From: Pandoraea vervacti
GTDB lineage: Bacteria; Pseudomonadota; Gammaproteobacteria; Burkholderiales; Burkholderiaceae
NCBI RefSeq assembly: GCF_000934605.2
Contig: NZ_CP010898.2
Coordinates: 36,283 to 100,282 of the forward strand
Length of the DNA: 64,000 bases
Direction of reading: 5' to 3'
Under the pieces are notes generated by a model. That model did no database searches and had not been told where the DNA came from. It saw nothing but the letters and a program-made list of their open reading frames with translations. A program made the position numbers and the translations under genes. Positions 1 through 8,038 of this stretch are shown piece after piece (position 1 is the first letter of the stretch; each line of letters begins with the position of its first letter).

Positions 1-167
1 CCTGGAGAAGCGGCGCTTGCGGGATGTGCTCGGTGTATTTTGCCGGTCTAGGGGTTCGCGGGCGAAGCGAGTTTTGGCGACTTGAATTGCAGTCACCTTG
101 CGACCACACCATAGGTATCTGAACCATTCCCGGAGAATCGCCGTGAGCACGTGCGCCGACACCTACG

Positions 168-344
168 TCCGCGCCCGCATCGTCCTGGGCGGCATCAAGG
201 CCGTGCACATGATTCGCAAGGGCAGATGCTTGCCCCCCAAGGGACGCGGTGCATCCCCTGCTGAGAAATTCTATGCGTTGGCCGCGTAAAAACCAACGCT
301 CCCCTGGCTTCGCTTCGGCGTAACTTCGTTATCGCGACAGAACC
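168..344 (+). pseudogene. 3' remnant of an IS6-family transposase with its terminal repeat
   Basis: The last 40 or so codons (ARIVLGGIKAVHMIRKG through FYALAA) closely match the end of the IS6 transposase at 34967-35684. The 55 bases after the stop match the corresponding end of that element, finishing in the inverted repeat read outward as GGTTCTGTCGCGATAACG on the other strand (ends at 344). The 5' part, including the catalytic residues, is absent, so this is a dead fragment. Nothing recognisable lies in 1-167. Confidence 0.8.
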
Positions 345-368
345 GCAAAGACGACGGTGCATCAACTG

Positions 369-2180
369 CTACCGCGAGGGGCCAACGAGTCCCTTGGCGA
401 GTTCGAGCGCCTGCCGCTCGAACAGCTTGCGGTAGACCCCGCCGTCGCGCCGGATCAACTCATGGTGCTTGCCCTGCTCCACAATCCGGCCCCTGTCCAG
501 CACGATCAGCCGGTCGAGCGCGCGCACCGTCGATAGCCGGTGCGCGACGACGATCGTCGTTCGGCCGATCATCAGTCGCGCCATGGCCTGCTGGATCGCC
601 GCCTCGCTTTCGCTATCAAGGCTGGACGTTGCTTCATCAAGAATGAGTACAGGCGCATTGGCGAGGAAGGCGCGCGCGATCGCGACGCGCTGGCGCTCGC
701 CACCCGACAGCTTGAGCCCGCGTTCGCCCACGAGCGTGTCGTAGCCATGGGGCAGCGCGGCGATAAACTCATGCGCGCTGGCCAGCCGCGCGGCGCGCTC
801 GATGTCGGCGCGTCTGGAGTCGGGCCGCGCGTAGGCAATGTTCTCGGCGAGCGTGCGATGAAACAGCAACGGCTCCTGCTGGACAATCGCGATCTGACTG
901 CGCAGCGACGCCTGCGTGGCCTGCGCGATGTCCTGGCCGTCGATCAGGATGCGTCCGCCCGCCACGTCGTATAGCCGCTGGACCAGCTTGATGAACGTCG
1001 TCTTACCGGACCCGGAATACCCCACGAGTCCGATCCGTTCGCCAGCGGCGATCTCCAGCGAGAAGTCCTGGTAGAGGCGCTGCGTGCCGCGATAGCCGAA
1101 GGTGACGTGCTCAAACCGGATCTCGCCCCGGCAGATACGGATGGGCCGCGCGCACGGCTTGTTCTCGATGCCAAGCGGCTGGCGTTCGAGCGCCACGAGC
1201 TCCTCCATGTCATTGATGGCGCGCTGCAGATTGCGGATGTGCATCCCCATGTCGCGCAGATAGCCCTGCATCACCAGGAACGTTGTCAGCGCGAAGGCGA
1301 TGTCACCGACGTTCGCGTGCCTGGCTCGCCAGAGCCACAACGCCACGCCGAGCATCGTCGCCTGCATCGCGACAAGCATCAGGCTCTGGACGCTGGCACT
1401 GAGTATGCTGCGCCCCCAAGCGCGCCGCAGGCGCGCGCGCCACTTCGAGATGACGCGCTCAAGCCGCGCCCCCTCCCGGGTTTCGGCTCCGAAGGCCTTA
1501 ACGACAGGATTGCAGGTGATCGCGTCGGCGAGCGCACCGCCCAGGCGCGTGTCCCAATGGTTGCCCAGGCGCGCGGCCGGCGCGACGCACTGCAGCGCCA
1601 TGATGGCCGTCACCACGATATAAACGATCGAGCCCACACCTACGATCACGCCCATCACCGGCCAATGCACGCCGAGCAGCAGCGTCGTGCCCACAAGCAT
1701 CGCAAAGGATGGCCAGAGCGCCATCAGCAGCGTGTCGTTTAACAGGTCGAGCCCCCACAGGCCGCGCGTGATCTTGCGCACGGTCGAGCCGGCAAAGCTG
1801 TTTGTGTGCCAGTCCGTCGAGAAGCGTTGCACGCGATGAAACGCGTTGCCCGCGATGTCGCTCATCATCTTCAGCGTAAGGTGAATGATCTGGGCGAGCA
1901 TCGTTTGCCGCAGCACGGTGCCGGCAAGGCCCAGGCCAGTCAACGCGCAGAACGCGCGCAGCGCGTCGCGCCAGAGGGCGCCATCGCCCGCAGCGTCGTG
2001 GGCCAGCGCGTTGATCAGGCGGCCCGCGAAAAGCGGCGCGAGCACGTCGCCGAGCGCGACGGCAAGCGCACAGGTGAAGACCCCAGCGAGACGCCACGGC
2101 TGAGCACGCCAGCGCCGGAAGGTGAAAGCGAGTGCGTCGAGGAACGGCCGCTCGCCAGCGTGGGTCGTTGTCTGGGTCAT
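369..2180 (-). CDS. ABC transporter, fused membrane and ATPase domains (exporter half-transporter)
   Basis: A protein of about 603 residues with an N-terminal six-helix transmembrane region followed by an ATP-binding cassette. Visible motifs are Walker A GYSGSGKTT, Q-loop (IVQQEPLLF), signature LSGGERQR and Walker B VLILDEATSSLD, then the H-loop in VVAHRLST. This is the layout of MsbA/LmrA-type exporters that work as dimers in the inner membrane; the substrate cannot be told. A longer reading frame opens with TTG at 2243, but the ATG at 2180 (MTQTTTHAGERPF) is the more natural start, although no strong ribosome-binding site precedes either. It stands alone, with no partner subunit next to it, and a perfect inverted repeat lies just upstream. 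Confidence 0.85.
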   Translation of the reverse strand: MTQTTTHAGERPFLDALAFTFRRWRAQPWRLAGVFTCALAVALGDVLAPLFAGRLINALAHDAAGDGALWRDALRAFCALTGLGLAGTVLRQTMLAQIIHLTLKMMSDIAGNAFHRVQRFSTDWHTNSFAGSTVRKITRGLWGLDLLNDTLLMALWPSFAMLVGTTLLLGVHWPVMGVIVGVGSIVYIVVTAIMALQCVAPAARLGNHWDTRLGGALADAITCNPVVKAFGAETREGARLERVISKWRARLRRAWGRSILSASVQSLMLVAMQATMLGVALWLWRARHANVGDIAFALTTFLVMQGYLRDMGMHIRNLQRAINDMEELVALERQPLGIENKPCARPIRICRGEIRFEHVTFGYRGTQRLYQDFSLEIAAGERIGLVGYSGSGKTTFIKLVQRLYDVAGGRILIDGQDIAQATQASLRSQIAIVQQEPLLFHRTLAENIAYARPDSRRADIERAARLASAHEFIAALPHGYDTLVGERGLKLSGGERQRVAIARAFLANAPVLILDEATSSLDSESEAAIQQAMARLMIGRTTIVVAHRLSTVRALDRLIVLDRGRIVEQGKHHELIRRDGGVYRKLFERQALELAKGLVGPSR

Positions 2181-2197
2181 GTCATGAAGCTCAGGCC

Positions 2198-2221
2198 GTC
2201 CGATGCGCAGACGCATCGGAC
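2198..2221. promoter_or_regulatory. Perfect 10-bp inverted repeat upstream of the ABC exporter gene
   Basis: GTCCGATGCG and CGCATCGGAC flank a 4-base spacer, 18 bases upstream of the chosen start of the exporter. It could be an operator for a repressor or a hairpin in the mRNA leader. No T-run follows in the direction of the gene, so it is not a terminator. Confidence 0.4.
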
Positions 2222-2657
2222 GGATGGGGTCATAAGTACGCAATCCGTTGCGCGAAGCAGGAGCGGCACGGGACAGAACACAACGGGAATCTCGCGATTA
2301 CCTCGTACAGGCGCTCCGTCGTCGATACTCCGCCGCCCCATGGGCAGGCGTGTTGGTGCTCACGCGCCGGTATGCGGCGAGCCGACCGAGCCGGCTTCCC
2401 TCAGGGCGGGGTCGAGTCCTGTTCATCGGCGGTGCTGCCGCTACGCTTGCGCACGGGCCTTCATTTTTTTGCTGATCGCGCTCCTACACAAGTGCTTGGC
2501 GAAATGCACGAAAGGTTTCGAGTCATCCCGTTTCGGCGGCTGGCCGGACTGACGGCCCCACTTGTCGCGCCCGCACGTCAGCGGGGCCTACGGCTCCTGA
2601 GGCACGCCAGGCGTGAGATGACCGCTTGAAATCCGCGAAGCAGGGGGAGGGGCCACT
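2222..2657. other. Gene-free stretch upstream of the ABC exporter
   Basis: No convincing coding sequence. Around 2411-2450 there is a faint resemblance to a tRNA T-arm, but the loop and stems are not intact. I see no other structure. Confidence 0.4.
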
Positions 2658-2810
2658 TTGGGGCAAGCACACATCGGACGCGAGAACGAAGACGCAATCG
2701 TGAGGCATTCTGCTTTGCTGGATCTCTCTGCTGACGCGACGCGCATTCTGACGACAATGCAGGCCGCGGTCAGTCTTATCAAAGAAGGCGTTTATCGGAC
2801 AGAAACATGA
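2658..2810 (+). CDS. Possible 50-residue protein of unknown function
   Basis: A TTG codon at 2658 follows a purine-rich GGGGGAGG ribosome-binding-like sequence and opens a 50-codon frame ending at TGA 2808-2810. The peptide is polar and could be helical (IGRENEDAIVRHSALLDLSA, then ILTTMQAAVSLIKEG). I do not recognise a family. It could be a real small protein or a chance frame; the non-ATG start keeps confidence low. Confidence 0.25.
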   Translation: MGQAHIGRENEDAIVRHSALLDLSADATRILTTMQAAVSLIKEGVYRTET

Positions 2811-2936
2811 CGGACAGGGAGGAAATTTTTGTTACCAAGCCGGGACGTTTGGGCACCTACTGACGTTACGCGGAGACCGACGGGCATTAGCCTGTCGAGC
2901 CCGCGCGCCGGGCTCGACCAACGGGTACGCTCCAGT

Positions 2937-3563
2937 TCAGTGTCGGCTTCGGACCATGCTGTCTCTTGCCTGTTCCGCGCGCGCCGCGCCGATTGCGGAC
3001 TCGGCGTGCTTTCTTTCTTCGGGCGGGGGCAGCACGGCCGGATAACCGAGCGTTTCGATCCAAAGCTCCCGGGCCCAACCCATCGTGTGGTACAGATGAT
3101 GAGCCTCCTGGGTCTGCACAGCAGACACGGCCTCTTGCAGCACCTTGCCGAGTTCGCCACCCGTTTTCTGCGCCACGGTCGCGAGCAGTTCCCAGTTTTG
3201 GTGGTCCTTGGTTTCCGCCAGCACGACACATTCGGCAGCGGTAATTTGCGCAAGCGCTTCGTCGCCGGCCTGACATGCCATTTCTATCGCCTTGACGAGC
3301 GACGCGCCGTGATGTGCGACAACCTCACGCCCGGGCGTGCGGGTATCGGGATCGAGCCCGAATGCGGAGAACACCTCGCGTAACACCTCCTGATGGTTTT
3401 TCGTCTGCTCCAGGTATTCGTTCCATTCTTTCTCGAGATCTGTATTTTTTACACACGCTAGCGCTGCCGTGTAGACCTGCTCCCCGCCGAGTTCGGTCTC
3501 GTAGGCCTGAAACAACAACTCTTGAAGGCCGGGGTCATTGGATTGCATTTTGCGGGTCGTCAT
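2937..3563 (-). CDS. Ferritin-like four-helix protein (DUF892/rubrerythrin-like)
   Basis: About 208 residues from ATG 3563, which has a good AGGAGAT ribosome-binding site; a longer upstream frame is less likely. The sequence is helical, with paired acidic/His motifs typical of ferritin-like bundles: ETELGGEQVYTAAL, KEWNEYLEQTKNHQEVLRE, AAECVVLAETKDHQNWELL and QTQEAHHLYHTMGWARELW. Such proteins bind a di-metal centre and are usually induced by oxidative or general stress. It fits the stress-gene character of the following 20 kb but is separated from them by plasmid genes. The exact metal chemistry and partner are not evident. Confidence 0.65.
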   Translation of the reverse strand: MTTRKMQSNDPGLQELLFQAYETELGGEQVYTAALACVKNTDLEKEWNEYLEQTKNHQEVLREVFSAFGLDPDTRTPGREVVAHHGASLVKAIEMACQAGDEALAQITAAECVVLAETKDHQNWELLATVAQKTGGELGKVLQEAVSAVQTQEAHHLYHTMGWARELWIETLGYPAVLPPPEERKHAESAIGAARAEQARDSMVRSRH

Positions 3564-4122
3564 ACCTATCTCCTGCCAGTGGTGGGGGACTGCCTCCGAT
3601 AAGAGCGTATGCAATTACTGTGCCGCCACTGCTCGCCCGCCATTTGCTGAATCGGGTAAACCGGGGAGAAGACAGAATGAACACGACCCGAGAGGCGCCC
3701 ACGGAGAGCAACCGTCCAACGCCAGCGAGCGCCCTGCCGCGCTATTCTTTTTGTCGCCGTGACGCTGACGCTCCGGATACGGTTGAAATACGGGCCTGTG
3801 CGCGCGGACGCGCTGAACGGGGCGCTGCCGCTGGCCAGCGGCATGAGCGCCCATGCCCCAGACGGGGGTTGTCTTCTATGCCGTCTTTGAGACGTGTACC
3901 GCACTGTGGGGGGTCCTTTGCCTCACCTCGATAAATCCGATCAAAGCACGCTACCGGAGCGCGGTTATTAATGGAGCGACGGCAGCGCGCGGTAGGGTGA
4001 ATGGGGAGGTTTCTTACGTCGCGTGAGGAGACTGGCGGAAAAAGGACGATCTGGCGCGCTGTCGCTATCGAGGGGATGTATCGCGAGCGCACTGATGGCG
4101 CTTTGGGTCGCAGAATCGCTAG
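3564..4122. other. Gene-free stretch before the stbB fragment
   Basis: Overlapping frames on both strands are present but none has recognisable motifs or a good start. The stretch ends where the truncated StbB reading frame becomes open, so it probably contains the deletion junction that removed the 5' half of stbB. Confidence 0.35.
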
Positions 4123-4749
4123 ACGCAGTGGCTGCCCAGGGTCGAGACCATTAATGCCGGCTCGGCCGACACCGGTGCGCTGCGCCTGAAGGGCCGCGAC
4201 TACGGCGGGCTGCAGGAGGACCTGATGACGCTCGACTCGGCCATCGTCGACGTGGGCGCGTCCAACGTCGAGGAATTCATCAAACAGATGGGCCAGTTCC
4301 AAGGGTCGCACGACGAGTTTGACTATTTCGTGGTGCCGGCGGTGAGCGAGAAAAAGCAGCAGACCGACACCGTGAACACGATTGAGACACTGGCTGGCCT
4401 CCGTGTGCCGGCACAGAAAATCCGCGTGGTGTTCAACAAGGTTGAGCTCGAAGACGCGAGCGACGTGCCGCGTCTATTACGGACGATCTTCGGGCTGCAT
4501 GAAGACACCCGCAGTTTCACGCTGCGCGCAGACGCGGTGGTGTTCAAAAACGAGATTTTCGAGCGGCTGCGGGGGCTGAACAAGACCGTCGCCGACGTTA
4601 TCGCGGACGGCACGGATTATCGGGCCATGCTGCGCGAAGCGAGCGATGAAGCGACCCGCTCGCGCGCAGTGAGCATGATCAGCGCCCAGCGGCTCGCCAG
4701 ATCCGCGCACAGGAACCTCGATAACGTCTACCGGGCGTTGTTCAGGTGA
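4123..4749 (+). pseudogene. 5'-truncated StbB-like plasmid stability ATPase
   Basis: The open frame carries the C-terminal two-thirds of a StbB/ParA-like protein: TLDSAIVDVGASNVEEF is the Walker B-like strand, and FVVPAVSEKKQQTDTVNTIE with KIRVVFNKVE are the later core strands. The N-terminal Walker A region is missing. An in-frame stop lies just before 4123, and no upstream frame continues the protein. An internal ATG at 4225 could still be translated but would give a protein unable to bind ATP in the usual way. In plasmids such as R388, stbB lies in a stbABC operon; here the stbC-like gene follows 12 bases later. Confidence 0.6.
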
Positions 4750-4761
4750 TCGGGAGGGGCC

Positions 4762-5151
4762 ATGGCCACTGATGTCGCCACCGCGCGCGAAGCGCTGATG
4801 GCCGAGCTGCTGCAGGAGGCGGACGCGCTCGTGCGTCGTTTTGAGCAGGCGGATGAGACGCTGGCCGCCAGGATGGAGCAGGCGACCACGGACGCGGCTG
4901 GCAAGGCGTTTCTGGCCGCCCGGCTCAACTTTGAGTCCGTTATCGATAAAAACGCTGCGAAGCTGACCGAGGCGGGCCGCCATGCCGCAGCACAGATCGG
5001 CAATCAGATTAATCATAATGCCGCGCAGGCCGTCGCCGTGAACCTCGCGCTTGAGCGCAAGGCGCGGCGGTTCGTGCTGCTGCTCGTCGGCTTCGCGCTC
5101 GTGGCCGGGGTGGCGGATGGATTCGTCGGGGCCAGGCTGGCGGGCCCCTGA
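4762..5151 (+). CDS. StbC-like plasmid stability / mobilisation accessory membrane protein
   Basis: 129 residues from ATG 4762 with a GGGAGGGGCC stretch just upstream. The body is a long alanine-rich amphipathic helix (about residues 5-100), followed by one hydrophobic segment near the C-terminus (FVLLLVGFALVAGVADGFVG). This single C-terminal anchor and coiled-coil-like body, placed directly after a StbB relative, match StbC/TraM-like proteins of plasmid stability operons. With its partner truncated it is probably no longer functional in partition. The family assignment rests mainly on position and architecture. Confidence 0.5.
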   Translation: MATDVATAREALMAELLQEADALVRRFEQADETLAARMEQATTDAAGKAFLAARLNFESVIDKNAAKLTEAGRHAAAQIGNQINHNAAQAVAVNLALERKARRFVLLLVGFALVAGVADGFVGARLAGP

Positions 5152-5235
5152 GGCACGGGCGGTGAACGATGGCGCTGAAAGACGGGCGGTCATCGTGCTA
5201 TCGCCCCGACCACAAGCATCGCCACAAACAGCGCC

Positions 5236-5772
5236 TTACATCAACGGCAGCGCGTCATGATTGCAGGCCACGGGGGCCTGGGCGGACGATGTCACCGCCG
5301 CTTCGGGCGTTGCCACGCTACCGGTTTCCGGATCCGCCAGTTTCGTCGTGTCCTGTGAGCGCTGGATGCCTCGCCACACAAGCACGCCCAGGCCGCCCCA
5401 CTGGAGAATGCGGCGGACGACGCGTCCGACCCGCGTATGCGACAAGCCGCTGAGGGCCAGCGAAGCCACCGAATTGAGTGGGTAGCGCTGCAGCAAACCG
5501 GCGAGCGTGAGGTCGGCGTTAGCAATGTTTGCGAGGTTGTTCAAGCTCGAAAGCCTGGCGAAACCGCCAGGGAGCAGATAACGAACCCAGCCAAGGTTGC
5601 GCAGCCGCTCGCGCGCGACGTGCGTGGCCTGAATCAGTTCGGCGCGCTCGACAGCGATGCGCGTGAGCACGATTTCCTTGCGCATGGCGAGGAGGTCATG
5701 ACGCGTGAGAAGCGAAGGGCGCAGGTGTCGTGGCGACGAAGTCCGGCGCGAAGGACGCTGTTGCGGTGGCAC
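5236..5772 (-). CDS. YqjK-like protein, third gene of an elaB/yqjD-yqjE-yqjK block
   Basis: About 178 residues. I chose the GTG at 5772 because AAGGAGAA precedes it at proper spacing; an earlier GTG at 5796 lacks a site. The protein begins with a basic proline/arginine-rich segment, then the helix MRKEIVLTRIAVERAELIQA, characteristic of YqjK-type proteins, then a region with weak hydrophobic stretches (residues about 85-140). It overlaps the stop region of the yqjE-like gene, giving the yqjD-yqjE-yqjK order known from enterobacteria, where the products are membrane-associated and stationary-phase induced. Function remains unknown. Confidence 0.6.
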   Translation of the reverse strand: MPPQQRPSRRTSSPRHLRPSLLTRHDLLAMRKEIVLTRIAVERAELIQATHVARERLRNLGWVRYLLPGGFARLSSLNNLANIANADLTLAGLLQRYPLNSVASLALSGLSHTRVGRVVRRILQWGGLGVLVWRGIQRSQDTTKLADPETGSVATPEAAVTSSAQAPVACNHDALPLM

Positions 5773-5785
5773 GATCGGTTCTCCT

Positions 5786-6165
5786 TCAATCCGCACGCAG
5801 CGCGTTGCGGTCCTTTTTGAATTCGGTCAGTGTGGCTCCGAATGGCAACGGGGCCTCACGCAAAATATCGCGGGCACGGGTGGCGCACCAGCCCGCGAGC
5901 AGAAAATACACGATAACAATGCCGGTGACGGCCGGCAGGCGATACGTGTCCCAGAAAACCACGATCATCAGCGCGGTGAGTGACATGAGTGCGAGGACAC
6001 CGAAGAGCATCGCGGCAAGGCCGAGGAAGGCGACGCCCACCAGGCGTTCTTTCTCTTCGGACAGTTCGATGCCGATGAGCTCGAGGCGCGACTGAAAAAT
6101 CTCGAGCAACGCACCGGCGAGGTGCCGCAGCGAGGGCGGCGGGACGTGCGATCGTTGTCGGACAT
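5786..6165 (-). pseudogene. YqjE/holin-X-like membrane protein, frameshifted near its start
   Basis: The main frame encodes ALLEIFQSRLELIGIELSEE, then two hydrophobic segments (LVGVAFLGLAAMLFGVLALM; LPAVTGIVIVYFLLAGW), as in YqjE/phage holin-like inner-membrane proteins. The natural start appears to be ATG 6165 (MSDNDRTSRRP), but it lies in a different frame. Adding one base near 6130 joins it to SLRHLAGALLEIF, and the 380-nt length is one short of a multiple of three. Translation from the internal TTG at 6109 would still give about 107 residues including both membrane segments, so function may survive. Sequencing error is possible. Confidence 0.6.
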
Positions 6166-6510
6166 GGGCTGAGGTGGGCGGTCCGCCCGACCCGTATGGC
6201 TGGGCAGGCAGGCTCCGCCGTGGGCAGAGTAGGCGAGGAAATGACTTACGTCGGCGCGGCTTATTTGCGGTTGAGCAACAGGCCGATCACCACACCGATC
6301 CCGGTGCCAACGGCCGCGGCCTGCCACGGATGGTCATGCACATAGTCATCGGTCGCACGCGCGGCTTGCCTGCTCTTTTCGACGACCACGACTTGCAAGT
6401 CCGAGGCTTTTTCCCTGGCTTGTTCGAGCAGCGCCAGGGCCTTGGCGCTCAGTGGAGCGGCCCCACGTATCTGAGGACACGAGGACTCTCTTAAAATAAG
6501 GGATAGTCTT

Positions 6511-6912
6511 GTGCCTATCAGTAAGCCTAGTCATTACGTGGAAAGCATCGAAATTCTGACCGAGCCGGAGCGCCGTCGTCGGCGCACGGCGCAGGAAAAA
6601 ATCGCCATCGTGCAGGAAACATTGGAGCCGGGAGCGTCGGTGTCGGCCGTTGCACGTCGGCACGGCGTCAATGCCAACCAGGTGTTCGGCTGGCGCAAGC
6701 AATACCAGGAAGGCAGTCTGGCGGCGGTGAAGGCGGGTGAAACCGTTGTACCGGCATCTGAGCTAGCCGCCGCCATCAAGGAAATCAAGGAGTTGCAACG
6801 GCTACTCGGGAAGAAGACGTTGGAGGTCGAAATCCTGAAAGAAGCCGTGGAATGGGGCCGGTCAAAAAACCTGATTGCGCGCTCGCCCTTGCTGCCGGGG
6901 GACGACCGATGA
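6511..6912 (+). CDS. IS2-like orfA, helix-turn-helix transposase subunit
   Basis: 133 residues; GTG/ATG region at 6511 (MPISKPSHYVESIEIL). The helix-turn-helix segment is ARRHGVNANQVFGWRKQYQE, followed by a leucine-zipper-like stretch (ELAAAIKEIKELQRLLGKKT) and the family motif VEILKEAVEWGRSK. It binds the element's ends. It ends 60 bases inside orfB; the run of six A residues at about 6864-6870 is the expected -1 slippage site for making the OrfAB fusion transposase. Confidence 0.9.
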   Translation: MPISKPSHYVESIEILTEPERRRRRTAQEKIAIVQETLEPGASVSAVARRHGVNANQVFGWRKQYQEGSLAAVKAGETVVPASELAAAIKEIKELQRLLGKKTLEVEILKEAVEWGRSKNLIARSPLLPGDDR

Positions 6913-7745
6913 AGACGGTCTGCGAAGTTCTCGGCGTGGCGCGCTCTGCCGTGGCGGTCAAGCGAGCTCGCTCGTCCGACTGGCGCGATGGTCGCCGTGC
7001 CCGCGTGACCAACGATGCCGGGCTGGTCGAGGAGATTCAGGCCCATGTGGCGCACCTTCCTACCTATGGCTACCGGCGTGTCTGGGCGCTGCTGCGCCGC
7101 AGTCGGGAGCAGAGCGGTGCGCCGTGCATCAACGTCAAGCGCGTGTATCGGGTCATGCGGGAGCATCAGTTGCTGCTGCGCCGCCCCGGCGTGCGGCAAG
7201 ACAAGCGGCGGCATGACGGTCGCGTTGCCGTGGAGCGCAGCAACACCCGCTGGTGCTCCGATGGCTTCGAGTTCCGGTGCGACGATGGTACGCCGCTGCG
7301 CGTGACGTTTGCGTTGGACTGCTGCGACCGCGAGGCGATTAGCTGGGCCGCAACGACCGGCGGGCATAGCGGTGATGTGGTGCGAGACGTGATGCTGGCC
7401 GCCGTCGAACAGCGCTTCGGCACCACGCAGGCCGCGCACCCCATCGAATGGCTGACGGACAACGGCTCGGCCTACATCGACTACCGCACGCGCAGCTTCG
7501 CTCGCGAACTGGGTCTTGAGCCGCTGACCACGCCGGTCCGTTCGCCGCAGAGCAATGGCATGGCCGAATCGTTCGTGAAGACCATGAAGCACGATTACGT
7601 CGCCTATATGGACAAGCCTGACGCACCAACAGCGCTCTCGCGTCTGGCAATCGCGTTTGAACACTACAATGAGCGCCACCCGCACAAAGCCTTGAAATAC
7701 CGCTCGCCTCGCGAGTTCAGGCGTAATGCGGTGTCATCAACCTAA
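6852..7745 (+). CDS. IS2-like orfB, DDE transposase catalytic subunit
   Basis: 297 residues with the rve integrase fold. The DDE residues lie in RWCSDGFEFRCDDG (first D), WLTDNGSAY (second D) and NGMAESFVKTMK (E), the wording typical of the IS2 group. The frame begins within the end of orfA and is expressed by -1 frameshifting to the OrfAB fusion. No internal stop is seen, so this copy appears active. Confidence 0.92.
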   Translation: MGPVKKPDCALALAAGGRPMKTVCEVLGVARSAVAVKRARSSDWRDGRRARVTNDAGLVEEIQAHVAHLPTYGYRRVWALLRRSREQSGAPCINVKRVYRVMREHQLLLRRPGVRQDKRRHDGRVAVERSNTRWCSDGFEFRCDDGTPLRVTFALDCCDREAISWAATTGGHSGDVVRDVMLAAVEQRFGTTQAAHPIEWLTDNGSAYIDYRTRSFARELGLEPLTTPVRSPQSNGMAESFVKTMKHDYVAYMDKPDAPTALSRLAIAFEHYNERHPHKALKYRSPREFRRNAVSST

Positions 7746-7872
7746 CAGTGTCCGCCTGTCCTGAGTTACAGGGGCAACTCCACTCAGCTCAGCAGCACGC
7801 TCGCCACTCGTGTTGGCGGCTTGCTTGAGGAGGTCTTCGGCGTCGGCCAGTACGGATTTGATATCGGTCATG

Positions 7873-7945
7873 AACTTGCCCGCCACCGCCGCCAAACCTC
7901 TGACTTGCCTTTTGGCGGCAACCCTGGCCGTCCCATTTGTGCCAT
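7873..7945 (-). pseudogene. N-terminal remnant of an IS30-family transposase
   Basis: From ATG 7945 with a GGGAGGGG ribosome-binding site, the frame reads MAQMGRPGLPPKGKSEVWRR then WRASS and stops. This is the characteristic first 20-25 residues of IS30 transposases (MGRPGL...E.W.RW). The homology breaks exactly where the ElaB coding frame (+1 relative) starts at MTDIK. An IS30 element therefore once lay here and was deleted down to its 5' end, leaving its translation signal in front of elaB. Confidence 0.7.
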
Positions 7946-8038
7946 TCGTTACCCCTCCCTCATTCCATATTAATAGGAAGGTGTTGCAATGACCCATCGA
8001 ACCTACCTGCCTTCTTTTTAAAATTCCTGGATACGATA

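Larger units (their letters stand above)
6453..7782 (+). mobile_element. IS3-family (IS2-like group) insertion sequence, copy 1
   Basis: The ends are inverted repeats: left TGGAGCGGCCCCACG and right, read inward, TGGAGTTGCCCCTGTAAC. The 5-bp target CTCAG is duplicated at 6448-6452 and 7783-7787, so the insertion is recent enough to keep its direct repeats. It contains orfA and orfB. The second copy at 17134-18469 is related but clearly diverged, so the two did not arise from each other recently. Confidence 0.92.
6261..7871 (-). pseudogene. ElaB/YqjD (DUF883) ribosome- and membrane-associated protein gene split by an IS2-like element
   Basis: The 5' part (7871 to 7783) encodes MTDIKSVLADAEDLLKQAAN then TSGERAAELS. 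The 3' part (6452 to 6261) continues SAKALALLEQAREKASDLQ and ends with the conserved DUF883 tail DYVHDHPWQAAAVGTGIGVV plus IGLLLNRK, a C-terminal membrane anchor. The two halves join exactly at the duplicated CTCAG target bases flanking the insertion. In E. coli, YqjD and ElaB bind stationary-phase ribosomes and anchor them to the inner membrane. The upstream frame is fused to an IS30 transposase relic that now supplies the region before the start. The gene is inactive unless the element excises. Confidence 0.85.

Noticed and set aside
2400..2460. Possible tRNA (T-arm-like GCGGGGTCGAGTCCTGT)
   Set aside because: The loop lacks the conserved TTC, no matching acceptor 5' strand or anticodon arm is found, so at best a degraded fragment.
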